Program-made: the position numbers and the translations under genes | Shown here: in pieces, positions 1 through 6,829 of the stretch | Position numbering within the stretch: position 1 is the stretch's first letter | How the letters are laid out: each line of letters starts with the position of its first letter | Notes under the pieces: model-generated | Told to the model about the DNA's origin: nothing | Databases searched by the model: none | What the model saw: only the letters and a program-made list of their open reading frames with translations | IMG/VR virus record: IMGVR_UViG_3300003937_000120 | Coordinates: 1-24,385 of that record | DNA: 24,385 bases | Reading direction: 5' to 3' (one strand) | From: a virus

Positions 1-99
1 TTATGACATTTTCAAATATCATGGAGGATTATATTGCCGACATTTTTGGACCCGATATAGAACATATAAAACTGCTGACAATAGAGATGTTGTAATAGA
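1..99. repeat. Left copy of 99-bp terminal direct repeat (circular closure)
   Basis: Bases 1-99 are identical to bases 24287-24385. A 99-base identical overlap at contig ends is what a k-mer assembler leaves on a circular or circularly permuted molecule, so I read it as an assembly overlap and not a biological terminal repeat. The unit genome is then 24,286 bp. An open reading frame passes through the join without interruption, which supports true circularity. Confidence 0.93.
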
Positions 100-583
100 A
101 GAAGGACCAGCAAGAGGTGTTGCAGGTATTATGACTGAAGATCAAAGAAATGAAGGTAGAATGACTTTTAATGAATCAAGTCAATGGCATTTTTCAGATG
201 ATGAGCAAATGAAAATAGTTGGACCGGCGATGGTGCCTGGAATGATGATCCCAAGATATGATAAAGATGGTAATATGTTCCATGTATATTTTAGTAAAGA
301 AACTGTTGAAAAGATTGCACAAAAATTCTTAGAAGAAAACAATCAACATAATACTGATATTAACCACGACGATAATATTAGCACAGAGAACACACTGCTT
401 GAATCCTGGATAGTCGAAGATCCTGACATGGATAAATCTAAATCAATGGGATTCAACGTACCAGAAGGCACGTGGATGACTAGTTACAAAATAAATAACC
501 AAGAAACTTGGAAACAAATTAAAGAAGGTAAATTGAATGGTTTTAGTATAACTGGCCAATTTATAGAATCAACTGTAAAATAA
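1..583 (+). CDS. Head maturation protease (XkdF-like), 3' part of a gene crossing the contig join
   Basis: This is the C-terminal part of the gene starting at 23232. The frame enters at base 2 and is open to the TAA at 581-583; joined across the circle the product is 545 residues. An ATG at 131 is internal and should not be taken as the start. The last ~130 residues resemble the XkdF-like putative phage serine protease family. They contain a conserved opening (DEQMKIVGPAMVPG, about residue 419), a histidine in DINHDD (about residue 474) and a serine in the terminal GFSITGQF (about residue 534) that would be catalytic. Such proteases process scaffold and capsid during prohead maturation, which fits the scaffold and capsid genes 1.4 kb downstream. 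Assignment to XkdF is from motif memory; the circular fusion is read directly. Confidence 0.8.
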   Translation, partial: YDIFKYHGGLYCRHFWTRYRTYKTADNRDVVIEEGPARGVAGIMTEDQRNEGRMTFNESSQWHFSDDEQMKIVGPAMVPGMMIPRYDKDGNMFHVYFSKETVEKIAQKFLEENNQHNTDINHDDNISTENTLLESWIVEDPDMDKSKSMGFNVPEGTWMTSYKINNQETWKQIKEGKLNGFSITGQFIESTVK

Positions 584-744
584 TGAATGAACTAAAAGAT
601 TCAGTAGCTAACGTAACCACATTAGGTGGTTTAGGTGCAACAATGTTGTCATGGAATGATATACTAACAGGAGTGCTAATCCTCACAGGTATTGTCTTAA
701 ATATCATGAGGATCAGAGCACATAGAAAGAAATTAGAAGACTAA
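583..744 (+). CDS. Small single-span membrane protein, holin candidate
   Basis: A 53-residue protein whose ATG overlaps the stop of the protease gene (TAATG), so it is translationally coupled and ends the tape-measure/protease operon. One hydrophobic segment spans about residues 27-44 (ILTGVLILTGIVLNIM) and is followed by a basic tail rich in R, H and K. This size, single span and charged C-terminus are typical of small phage holins, which open the inner membrane at lysis. No family is recognised, so holin is inference from topology and position. Its stop ends at 744 and the convergent minus-strand gene begins at 745, leaving no intergenic base. Confidence 0.55.
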   Translation: MNELKDSVANVTTLGGLGATMLSWNDILTGVLILTGIVLNIMRIRAHRKKLED

Positions 745-1266
745 TTATTTATATTTAGCCTTGTAAACTGGAAGAACTGTATTTAATTCTTCTTTAGTAA
801 ATAAATGGTGTGTTAGTTGACCATAATGTTGTTGAAAAGCACGAGCATCTATTTCCCATGGTGCATTTAGATAGTCACCTTTATACTCTTCGCCTTTCCA
901 ATCACCTCTTAATTCTTTACCCCATCGCTGACGATGTTCAGTATGACCACTAAACCAACCTTCTTGAAATTGTAATGCATGTCTTAGCTCGTGACCAATA
1001 GTTTCGAGTGCACTACTAAGAGTTTGACCATAATTAGCAGAGAAGTTAAAGACACATAAAGTGTCTGATGGTTTATAACAACCCATATACCGTGCTGCTG
1101 GTCCATATATATGCTTACGCTCATATAATAATGGTACATCTACACCAATCTGATCACAGATGTATTCGTGTGCGATTTGTAAATTCTTTGCAAACATCTT
1201 GTCTATGTCAGAGTATGCATAAATACCATTAACTCGATCTTTTCTAATTCTTTTTTTAGTTGCCAT
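745..1266 (-). CDS. Zincin-like metalloprotease domain protein
   Basis: A 173-residue protein read on the minus strand. It contains HELRH at residues 92-96, an HExxH zinc-binding motif, in the helix-like context ETIGHELRHALQF. About 40 residues later PWEIDARAF supplies a glutamate (E138) that could be the third zinc ligand, as in gluzincin-type folds. There is no signal peptide or membrane segment. It follows the acetyltransferase gene after 28 bases, so the two form a minus-strand pair outside the structural operons. Possible roles are cleavage of a host or cell-wall protein; no classical endolysin is seen, so a lysis role cannot be excluded. The metalloprotease fold is well supported by motif; the substrate is unknown. 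Confidence 0.65.
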   Translation of the reverse strand: MATKKRIRKDRVNGIYAYSDIDKMFAKNLQIAHEYICDQIGVDVPLLYERKHIYGPAARYMGCYKPSDTLCVFNFSANYGQTLSSALETIGHELRHALQFQEGWFSGHTEHRQRWGKELRGDWKGEEYKGDYLNAPWEIDARAFQQHYGQLTHHLFTKEELNTVLPVYKAKYK

Positions 1267-1294
1267 TTGATTATTTATTTATTGTTTATACTAG

Positions 1295-1807
1295 TTATAC
1301 AGACCAAGTGGTCTTTGTTTCATATTTATATTTCATTACTGGACTAAATGCACTGTGATCAAACCCAAGATCATAATACCACTGACGCAAGAACGATAAG
1401 TATTGTGGGTCATTTTGATTTTTATATGCAGTAGGTATTAGAGTAACATCTAAACCAAGATCATCTGCAAGATCAAGTACTTGTTCCATAACTCGAGTAC
1501 CAACACCTTTACCTTGTTTTTTAGTTTCGATCATATAAACTTCTATAGAGTCTGTAGTGCCTTCGCCAAAGATAATATTAAAGGTTTTGTGAAAAAGACC
1601 AATTAGTGCACTATTTTCTTTTGTATTGTACCACTCTTTGCCTTTCCAATATGTAGCAGTATTTTTAGATTCTGCTATTTCTGCTTTTACTTTAGAATGG
1701 TCATAACCATATTTGTCTACGAAAGCACCCATAAATACCTGTAATACGTTTTTAGGATCTTCTAAATACTTTTCTAATTCTTGTTCTGTTAATTGTACTT
1801 TTGTCAT
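1295..1807 (-). CDS. GNAT-family N-acetyltransferase
   Basis: A 170-residue minus-strand protein. Residues about 89-125 contain the acetyl-CoA-binding motif A of GNAT enzymes: a beta strand (IEVYMIE), then KKQGKGVGTRVM with the Q/RxxGxG/A pyrophosphate loop (Q98, G101, G103), then a helix ending LADDLGLDVTLIP. The C-terminal FLRQWYYDLGFD resembles the usual end of the fold, where a tyrosine and a GF turn close the site. The first ~60 residues are not conserved in my memory. The substrate is unknown; phage GNATs can modify host proteins or small molecules. It is the first gene of a two-gene minus-strand unit behind a promoter-like sequence at 1845-1858. Confidence 0.75.
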   Translation of the reverse strand: MTKVQLTEQELEKYLEDPKNVLQVFMGAFVDKYGYDHSKVKAEIAESKNTATYWKGKEWYNTKENSALIGLFHKTFNIIFGEGTTDSIEVYMIETKKQGKGVGTRVMEQVLDLADDLGLDVTLIPTAYKNQNDPQYLSFLRQWYYDLGFDHSAFSPVMKYKYETKTTWSV

Positions 1808-1838
1808 TTTAATTTAGTTTAGTGAGGTAGTAACCTCC

Positions 1839-1855
1839 ATTAGTATACTACTAAT
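1839..1855. promoter_or_regulatory. Palindromic operator candidate between divergent operons
   Basis: ATTAGTA, a 3-base spacer TAC, then TACTAAT: perfect 7-base arms, with the nested 10-base palindrome TAGTATACTA at 1841-1850. It lies just upstream of the acetyltransferase gene and overlaps the minus-strand promoter-like motif. A dimeric repressor site is a possible reading, but AT-rich DNA produces such palindromes by chance. Confidence 0.3.
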
Positions 1856-1858
1856 ATA
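1845..1858 (-). promoter_or_regulatory. Variant of the structural-operon promoter motif, facing the minus-strand genes
   Basis: Read on the minus strand this is TATATTAGTAGTAT. Compared with the 15-mer TATATTTAATAGTAT found four times on the plus strand, it lacks one T and has G for A at one position; otherwise it is identical. It sits 38 bases upstream of the acetyltransferase start, so both divergent operons here would have the same promoter type. The distance to the gene and the orientation support it; the shortened spacing is a reason for caution. Confidence 0.4.
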
Positions 1859-1866
1859 CCACAAAT

Positions 1867-1916
1867 AATTGACATAAAAAAATTATTTAGCGTTTATTTT
1901 CAAACTTTTGTCAATT
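1867..1916. promoter_or_regulatory. Spaced inverted repeat upstream of the capsid operon promoter
   Basis: AATTGACA at 1867-1874 is repeated as its exact reverse complement TGTCAATT at 1909-1916, 34 bases apart. The downstream arm lies about 12 bases before the TATATTTAATAGTAT motif at 1928, where an activator or repressor could contact polymerase. The arms contain TTGACA, but no minus-10 hexamer follows at the right spacing on either strand, so a sigma-70 minus-35 reading is weak. Confidence 0.3.
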
Positions 1917-1927
1917 CCGTTGCAACA

Positions 1928-1942
1928 TATATTTAATAGTAT
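1928..1942 (+). promoter_or_regulatory. Late-type promoter motif of the scaffold/capsid operon
   Basis: Copy 1 of TATATTTAATAGTAT, identical to copies at 4600, 13472 and 21286. The TATATTTA core resembles the Bacteroidota minus-7 element TAnnTTTG. If it occupies positions -13 to -6, transcription would start near 1941 and leave a leader of about 45 bases before the scaffold ATG at 1986. No conserved minus-33 element accompanies the four copies. Confidence 0.6.
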
Positions 1943-1985
1943 AGGTGAAACACATCTATAACTAAACTAAAAATACCTATAAATT

Positions 1986-2564
1986 ATGAATGTAAATGAC
2001 GTAATTGGAAAGTTGAAAGTTATGCTTTCAACTGAGGTTGTTGAAACTAAAATGGCTGAGGCTACTTTAGTTGATGGCGTCCAGGTATATACTGAAGGTG
2101 AACTAGAAGCAGGAGCAATCTTGTTTATTAGAGCAGGTGAAGGTGTATCTGAAGACCCATTTGCTCCAGCTGGAGTACATGAAACAACTGATGGTTTATT
2201 GGTTACTGTCGGAGAAAACGGTGAAATTACTTCTGTCGAAGAAAAATCAGCTGACGTTGAAGCTGAAAAAGAAGAAGAAGTAAAGATCGAGATGGAAGAA
2301 GACGAAGACATCAAAATCGAAGTTAAAGAAAAAGACTTTGATATGGATGAATTAGTTGAAGCTATCGTTGAAATCGTTAAACCTCAAGGCGAAGTAATCG
2401 AAGAACTAAAGAAAGAGCTAAATCTTTTAAAAGAAAGGTTTAATACAGTAGCAGGTGAACCAGCTGCAAAACCAGTACGCAACACTTTCTCTGAGAACAA
2501 AGTTATTAGAGATGAAATGTTTGCAAAAAGAATGGATGCATTAAGAGCTATCCGCAACAAATAA
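1986..2564 (+). CDS. Capsid scaffold protein
   Basis: A 192-residue acidic protein directly before the major capsid gene, the usual place of a scaffold. Residues about 23-88 form a small beta-rich module (ATLVDGVQVYTEGELEAG ... HETTDGLLVTVGENGEI) of a kind I associate with scaffold-like proteins of Bacteroidota phages. Residues 88-120 are a highly charged E/D/K-rich stretch, residues 120-150 a predicted amphipathic coiled coil (VEIVKPQGEVIEELKKEL), and the end is basic (KRMDALRAIRNK). An acidic middle and a basic helical C-terminus that contacts capsid are typical of scaffolds. It would be removed by the XkdF-like protease. Start chosen at AAATTATG. Confidence 0.72.
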   Translation: MNVNDVIGKLKVMLSTEVVETKMAEATLVDGVQVYTEGELEAGAILFIRAGEGVSEDPFAPAGVHETTDGLLVTVGENGEITSVEEKSADVEAEKEEEVKIEMEEDEDIKIEVKEKDFDMDELVEAIVEIVKPQGEVIEELKKELNLLKERFNTVAGEPAAKPVRNTFSENKVIRDEMFAKRMDALRAIRNK

Positions 2565-2591
2565 ATTTAACTAAAAAAACAATTAATTATT

Positions 2592-3491
2592 ATGGCATTT
2601 GGATTTGACATATCAGCACTACCAGCCTATACTGACCAGGAATCACTTTCTTTAATCAGTAAGGTCGTGCTTAAAACAGACTTATTAGACTACGTAGATT
2701 TAAGATCAGGTTTCAGCAGTGGAACAGTAGCAATTAACTTAGTTGATGCAGACTTACCTGTATCAGCATTATCTTGTGGATGGACTTCAGACGGTGAAGT
2801 AACTTACTCGCAAGTAAACGTCACAATTGAGTCTCTCCAGAGCAAGACGGAAATGTGTATCGAAGATTTGAGATCGGTGTACCAAAGTTCTTTTATGAAC
2901 GCAGGTACTGGTAACGACTTCTTACCATTTGAGAACGTCATTGCGGAGAGTTATACTGACAAATTAAGAAAATACAATGAAGGTTTCTTAATCAATGGTT
3001 TCGGTACAACTACAGGATTAAAAGCACAGATTACTTCTGCAAACGGAGCTAATTTACAAGCAGGTACTCCTGCAGCATGGACTGCAGCTAATGCATTTTC
3101 TCAAGCACTTGATTTATATGATGCAATCGACGAATCTGTAAAAGACAGAGACGATTTAATCATGACTGTTTCTCCTGATGCATACAGAGCATTAGTTAGA
3201 GCTTTAGTAGCACAGAACTTATACCACTTCAATTCAGTTGAAGGTAATGATATTCTTATCTTACCAGGAACAAATATCACTGTAGTGCGCTCGTCAGGGC
3301 TAGTTGGTTCTGACTACAAATTTGCTGGACCAGGTAAAATGATCCTTGCAGCTACCGGATTGACAGATGAGCTAGATAGCTTCCGTTTCTTCTATGATGA
3401 AGCAGCTGATGTAATGAAGTTTAGAGCAGCTTGGAGACTTGGAGTAGGAGTAGGAGAGGTTAACGTCTTCGCTACAAACGACATGGCTTAA
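2592..3491 (+). CDS. Major capsid protein (HK97-fold type)
   Basis: A 299-residue protein 27 bases after the scaffold gene. Its pattern matches major capsid proteins of Bacteroidota siphoviruses as I recall them: an N-terminal arm (SLSLISKVVLKTDLLDYVDL), the segment QSKTEMCIEDLRSVYQSSF, a central domain with FINGFG-like FLINGFGTTTGLKA and DLIMTVSPDAYRALVRAL, and a C-terminal part GPGKMILAATGL ... MKFRAAWRLGVGVGEV. No cleavage site is obvious. Codon use is locally richer in C/G-ending codons than neighbouring genes, which fits high expression. A strong hairpin lies 12 bases after the stop. HK97 fold is inference from family resemblance; the capsid call is also backed by order scaffold-capsid-tail tube. 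Confidence 0.8.
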   Translation: MAFGFDISALPAYTDQESLSLISKVVLKTDLLDYVDLRSGFSSGTVAINLVDADLPVSALSCGWTSDGEVTYSQVNVTIESLQSKTEMCIEDLRSVYQSSFMNAGTGNDFLPFENVIAESYTDKLRKYNEGFLINGFGTTTGLKAQITSANGANLQAGTPAAWTAANAFSQALDLYDAIDESVKDRDDLIMTVSPDAYRALVRALVAQNLYHFNSVEGNDILILPGTNITVVRSSGLVGSDYKFAGPGKMILAATGLTDELDSFRFFYDEAADVMKFRAAWRLGVGVGEVNVFATNDMA

Positions 3492-3503
3492 TAAATAACC
3501 TTA

Positions 3504-3546
3504 AATTAGGAGTGTTTTTGCTGCATAGGCATTGACACTCCTAATT
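3504..3546 (+). promoter_or_regulatory. Strong hairpin downstream of the capsid gene
   Basis: AATTAGGAGTGT (3504-3515) pairs perfectly with ACACTCCTAATT (3535-3546), a 12-bp stem with a 19-base loop that can form a further TGC/GCA pairing. No uridine run follows, so it is not a classical terminator. It could stabilise the capsid mRNA 3' end or partly terminate between capsid and tail-tube genes to set their ratio. Confidence 0.6.
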
Positions 3547-3576
3547 ATAATTAACTTAAAAAAACACGAATAAATT

Positions 3577-4095
3577 ATGGCTTGTAGTAATATCGTTGCA
3601 GGACTATCTAGAGATTGTAATACTAACCAGGGAGGTATAGAAAGTATCTATATCGCTAATGGTCCAGTACAATCAATCACAGAAACGTCTGGAAATGTAA
3701 CAGCAATCACCGTAGGTGGGAGCTCAATCGGACCATCGGATTTCTTTGAGTTTCAAACACCAAGACAAACTTCTAACTTAAATAGTACAATTACAGTTTC
3801 ACAAGAAGCTGGAACTGCTACATTTGATCAACAATTAACTATGGTATTCAACAAGATGAATACTGATATGAGAAACCAATTACTTTTATTATCTGAAGCA
3901 ACTGATTTAATTATCATCGCTAAAGACAATAACGGAGTATTCTGGTCAGTTGGATTAGAAAGAGGAGGATATATGATTTCTGGAACTGCGGCTAGTGGAA
4001 CAGCATATGCTGACGCTAACCAAATGCAGATCATTGTCGGAGGTATTGAAGCACACCCGATGTACACTGTAGATTCATCAATCGTAGTAGCATAA
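3577..4095 (+). CDS. Major tail protein / tail tube
   Basis: A 172-residue protein third in the scaffold-capsid operon. It begins with ACSNIVAGLSRDCNTNQGGIESIYIAN and continues with a beta-rich pattern (FFEFQTPRQTSNLNSTITV, ATFDQQLTMVF, LIIIAKDNNGVFWSVGLERGG, MQIIVGGIEAHPMYTV). This resembles tail tube proteins of Bacteroidota phages as I remember them: a small beta protein with an internal RDxNGxxW-like strand and a final strand near the C-terminus. The phage has a tape measure but no sheath, so this is the tube of a long non-contractile tail. It ends just before a clear terminator at 4124. The family call is recall-based. Confidence 0.7.
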   Translation: MACSNIVAGLSRDCNTNQGGIESIYIANGPVQSITETSGNVTAITVGGSSIGPSDFFEFQTPRQTSNLNSTITVSQEAGTATFDQQLTMVFNKMNTDMRNQLLLLSEATDLIIIAKDNNGVFWSVGLERGGYMISGTAASGTAYADANQMQIIVGGIEAHPMYTVDSSIVVA

Positions 4096-4123
4096 GCTAC
4101 ATAGATTGTCTCTATATATGACG

Positions 4124-4152
4124 AAGAAAGAGGACTTAGGTCCTCTTTTTTT
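4124..4152 (+). terminator. Rho-independent terminator after the tail tube gene
   Basis: AAAGAGGAC (4127-4135), loop TTAG, GTCCTCTTT (4140-4148), followed by T residues to 4152. It closes the scaffold-capsid-tail tube operon. The T run merges into the stop codon of the convergent gene at 4151, and because the stem is preceded by A residues it may also work on the minus strand. Confidence 0.85.
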
Positions 4153-4579
4153 ATATCAATTGTTTAGGTGGATTTATAGTCTTTATAGGTGATCTTTTCC
4201 ATCTCAAGTTACCATCACCTAATTTACCACATAATAGTTTTTTATTACCTACTAATAACATACTAGGTGGGTACCCTGACAGCAGAGGTGAGCCTGGTTG
4301 TGTTAACTGTTCTAGTGTTTGGTACTTTATATCTGGTTCTATTTGTAGTTCAAACGCTGTCTGGTACATTCCATCTAAAAGTAGTCTAATTCTATCAGGA
4401 TTCCATGGACCTACTAAACTAGCATCTAAATCTCTAGTTATTGGTTTGTGTAATATACCACCATATACCCATAATTCATAGTCAGACCAGTCCATTTGTT
4501 TTACTTGATCTAACCATTGAATGAATCTTGCGTCATCCATACTGGCAATAGGTAGAAATTTATCACATTTTAAGATCAT
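4151..4579 (-). CDS. Nucleotidyltransferase-fold protein (putative)
   Basis: A 142-residue minus-strand protein standing alone between two structural operons. Residues 40-41 are GG in ELWVYGGILH, then TRDLDASL gives D50-x-D52, then EPDIKYQ gives D83. GG followed after about ten residues by DxD and about 30 residues later by another Asp is the minimal catalytic signature of the Pol-beta nucleotidyltransferase superfamily. The rest (SPLLSGYPPSMLLVG, WKRSP) is not recognised. It might transfer a nucleotide to a protein, RNA or small molecule, for example in takeover or anti-defence, but the target is unknown. The fold call rests on motif spacing only, and the GG pair is less strict than the usual GS. 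Confidence 0.5.
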   Translation of the reverse strand: MILKCDKFLPIASMDDARFIQWLDQVKQMDWSDYELWVYGGILHKPITRDLDASLVGPWNPDRIRLLLDGMYQTAFELQIEPDIKYQTLEQLTQPGSPLLSGYPPSMLLVGNKKLLCGKLGDGNLRWKRSPIKTINPPKQLI

Positions 4580-4599
4580 ACACCAACTTTTATGTTTTT

Positions 4600-4614
4600 T
4601 ATATTTAATAGTAT
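4600..4614 (+). promoter_or_regulatory. Late-type promoter motif of the portal/fibre operon
   Basis: Copy 2 of TATATTTAATAGTAT. With TATATTTA at -13 to -6, transcription would start at about 4613, leaving a leader of about 21 bases before ATG 4634. The motif overlaps an in-frame ATG at 4592, which would therefore lie upstream of the transcript. This is the reason for choosing the later start. Confidence 0.6.
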
Positions 4615-4633
4615 AGAAACAAAGTTAATTAAC

Positions 4634-5002
4634 ATGACGTTATACGCTATTGAAGGTAGTCTTCAAACTTACATATATTTAAATCTAGCTAATCAAACAT
4701 TGACAGATTATATATTCACTTTAACTAGTCAGTATAGTCATCAACCATTGGAGTTAACTGCAACTGCGTTAACTACGGGAGATAGATATACAAAGTACAG
4801 TATAACTTTTCCAACTGGATTTGGTGATGAACACAAGAACGGTGTATATAATTGGTCATTATCTATTAATGATAATCCAATATCATATGGTTTAGCCAAA
4901 TTAATTACAGAACCAGGAGGAAGTATGGGAACAGTTGCTTATGATTCAGGAACAGACACTGAAGAAAGAGTAGCAGATGTATATTATAGACCAAATTATT
5001 AA
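4634..5002 (+). CDS. Putative virion-associated protein preceding the portal
   Basis: A 122-residue protein with predicted beta structure throughout (LTDYIFTLTSQYSHQPLELTA, RYTKYSITFPTG, GVYNWSLSIND) and a C-terminal segment ending AYDSGTDTEERVADVYYRPNY. I recall similar small beta proteins next to portal genes in Bacteroidota phages but know no defined function; a head or neck decoration role is possible. The frame is open from an ATG at 4592, but that start is inside or before the promoter motif, so 4634 (preceded by TTAATTAAC) is preferred. It is first in the portal operon, 8 bases before the portal gene. Confidence 0.6.
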   Translation: MTLYAIEGSLQTYIYLNLANQTLTDYIFTLTSQYSHQPLELTATALTTGDRYTKYSITFPTGFGDEHKNGVYNWSLSINDNPISYGLAKLITEPGGSMGTVAYDSGTDTEERVADVYYRPNY

Positions 5003-5010
5003 AAACAAAT

Positions 5011-6183
5011 ATGGAAGAAAATAACAATTTATATTCAATTAAAGGATCTCAGTTCCAAGCTATTGAATTACCAGCAATTAAAGAAGTTAGAGGAAAAGAT
5101 TACATGAGCTTTGGTGCTGATAATTTATTTCCACAATTATTAATTGATTTATATGATAACTCTGCAATGCACCATACTTGTGTAGATGCAATTAAAGAAG
5201 GTATTTTAGGAGAAGGTTTAGAAACTATTGGTGATGAATATATCAATACTGCTGGAGAAAGTATAGATGAAATACTTGAAAAAATTACATTAGATTATGC
5301 GTTATATCAGGGTTATTCTATCAATGTTATATGGAATAAAGAAGGAACTGGTATTGCTGAAATTTACCATTTACCGTTTGCTAACGTTAGATCTGGTAAA
5401 AGAGATGAAGAAGATAAAGTTAATGAGTACATGTATTCGTCTAATTGGGCGAATCTTCGTAAATATCCGTTTGAAACGTATAAATGCTTTGATGCAACAG
5501 ATAACAAAGGAGACAACGCAAGTCAAGTTTATTATTGTTTTAACTATACTCCTGGCAATGAGGTTTATCCTTTACCTGGTTATGTTGGTGCATTAAATGA
5601 TATAAATTTAGATCACAGAATTAGTGTCTTTCACAATTCTAATATATCACAAAATTTAATGCCTTCCATGATAATAAAAATGAACAATGGTATTCCTACA
5701 CCAGAGGCACAGCGTGAAATTTATAGAGAAATTCAAAATACATTTAGTTCTGAATCTAATGCTGGGAAGTTCTTTTTAACATTCTCTGATGGTTCTGAAA
5801 GAGCTATGGATGTCCAAACTATTGATGCTTCGAATGATGACTATTACATTACACTTGAACAGCGAATTTCAAGTAGAATTTTGACAAGTCATAGAATAAC
5901 TTCACCACTTTTATTGGGAATTAAAGATGCTAGTGGTTTTAGTAATAATGCAGATGAGATTGCAGTAGCTTATGCACACTTCGAGGGAACAGTAATTGAA
6001 CCTAAACGTAAAAAGATATTATCTAGTTTTGGATATATTTTAAAACTTGCAGGTTATAATGTTAAAATGAAAATTAAACCAAATAGGTTATTAAGTATGA
6101 GTGATGTTAGTGATGCACCTGGTGATATTAACCAAGATGCACCTAATACAAGAGATGCAGACGTATACCCAGACGAAATATAA
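5011..6183 (+). CDS. Portal protein
   Basis: A 390-residue protein that forms the dodecameric ring through which DNA enters the head. The N-terminal pattern FGADNLFPQLLIDLYDNSAMHHTCVDAIKEGILGEGL (positions 34-70) is characteristic of portals of Bacteroidota phages. A central segment HRISVFHNSNISQNLMPSM (202-220) and HRITSPLLLGIKDASGF (294-310) followed by NNADEIAVAYAHFEGTVIEP complete the usual order, the latter corresponding to the long clip/stem helices. The length is on the short side for portals. It lies in an operon with the connector, but is separated from the terminase genes by the whole early region, which is unusual. Start is preceded by AAAACAAAT. Confidence 0.83.
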   Translation: MEENNNLYSIKGSQFQAIELPAIKEVRGKDYMSFGADNLFPQLLIDLYDNSAMHHTCVDAIKEGILGEGLETIGDEYINTAGESIDEILEKITLDYALYQGYSINVIWNKEGTGIAEIYHLPFANVRSGKRDEEDKVNEYMYSSNWANLRKYPFETYKCFDATDNKGDNASQVYYCFNYTPGNEVYPLPGYVGALNDINLDHRISVFHNSNISQNLMPSMIIKMNNGIPTPEAQREIYREIQNTFSSESNAGKFFLTFSDGSERAMDVQTIDASNDDYYITLEQRISSRILTSHRITSPLLLGIKDASGFSNNADEIAVAYAHFEGTVIEPKRKKILSSFGYILKLAGYNVKMKIKPNRLLSMSDVSDAPGDINQDAPNTRDADVYPDEI

Positions 6184-6191
6184 TAAAACAA

Positions 6192-6782
6192 ATGGACACA
6201 GTATTACTAGTTAGTGAACAAAGAATGAAGCAATGGACTTCATTAGATAATAACATACGCATTGATGTTCTTACACCAAGCATTTTAAATGCACAAAGTG
6301 TGTATACACAGCAGTCATTAGGATCTCGTTTTTATAATAGATTAAAATCAGGAGTTGTAGCAAATGATTTAACTACTAACGAGAATAATTTCTTACGTGA
6401 CTATGTTGGACCTTCACTTATGCAATATGCATTGTATTTAGTGTTACCTAGTTTAAAATATAAATTAGTAGAAAAAGGAATTGTTAGTGGAACTTCAGAA
6501 GAAACTGCTGCATCGACATTGGAAGATATGAAATATCTTAGACAGAATGCCATGAACTTGGCACAGTTCTATGATGAAAGATTAAGGGAATATTTAAGTG
6601 ATAATCCTGGTATGTTTCCAGAATATCAAAATCCTGGAACAGATGGTATGCAACCTGATAGAGGTGAAGCATATCAAAATCAATTAGTAACTAAAATACC
6701 AACAACTAGAAATGAAAGAGATCTCTGGATATACGCAGATTGCGGGACGGATTGCGACCCCGACTGTAGCAGCTGCAACTAA
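6192..6782 (+). CDS. Head-tail connector-like protein with cysteine-rich tail
   Basis: A 196-residue, mainly helical protein just after the portal, where adaptor proteins are usually encoded. The core (ILNAQSVYTQQSLGSRFYNRL, NNFLRDYVGPSLMQYALYLVLPSLKYKLVEKGIVSG, ASTLEDMKYLRQNAMNLAQFYDERLREYL) resembles connector-like proteins that I recall from Bacteroidota phages, in which helices pack against the portal. The final residues contain C184, C188, C192 and C195 with CxxxCxxxCxxC spacing, encoded by CpG-rich codons unlike the rest of the gene. That tail may bind a metal or form disulfides and looks recently acquired or variable. The adaptor function is inference from position and helical pattern. 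Confidence 0.6.
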   Translation: MDTVLLVSEQRMKQWTSLDNNIRIDVLTPSILNAQSVYTQQSLGSRFYNRLKSGVVANDLTTNENNFLRDYVGPSLMQYALYLVLPSLKYKLVEKGIVSGTSEETAASTLEDMKYLRQNAMNLAQFYDERLREYLSDNPGMFPEYQNPGTDGMQPDRGEAYQNQLVTKIPTTRNERDLWIYADCGTDCDPDCSSCN

Positions 6783-6829
6783 GGCTACTCGCAATAATGT
6801 TAAAAAGTTAAAAATATACTTACGTAAAA

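Noticed and set aside
131-583. Separate 150-residue gene starting at ATG 131
   Set aside because: The frame is open upstream to base 2 and continues from 24385 across the circular join, so this ATG is internal to the protease gene.
1928-1942. Promoter for a phage single-subunit RNA polymerase (T7-like)
   Set aside because: No RNA polymerase gene is present in the apparently complete genome, and the motif is fully A/T-rich like a -10 element and unlike known T7-type promoters.
4592-4633. Earlier start for the pre-portal protein at 4592
   Set aside because: It overlaps the promoter motif at 4600-4614 and would lie upstream of the predicted transcript start.
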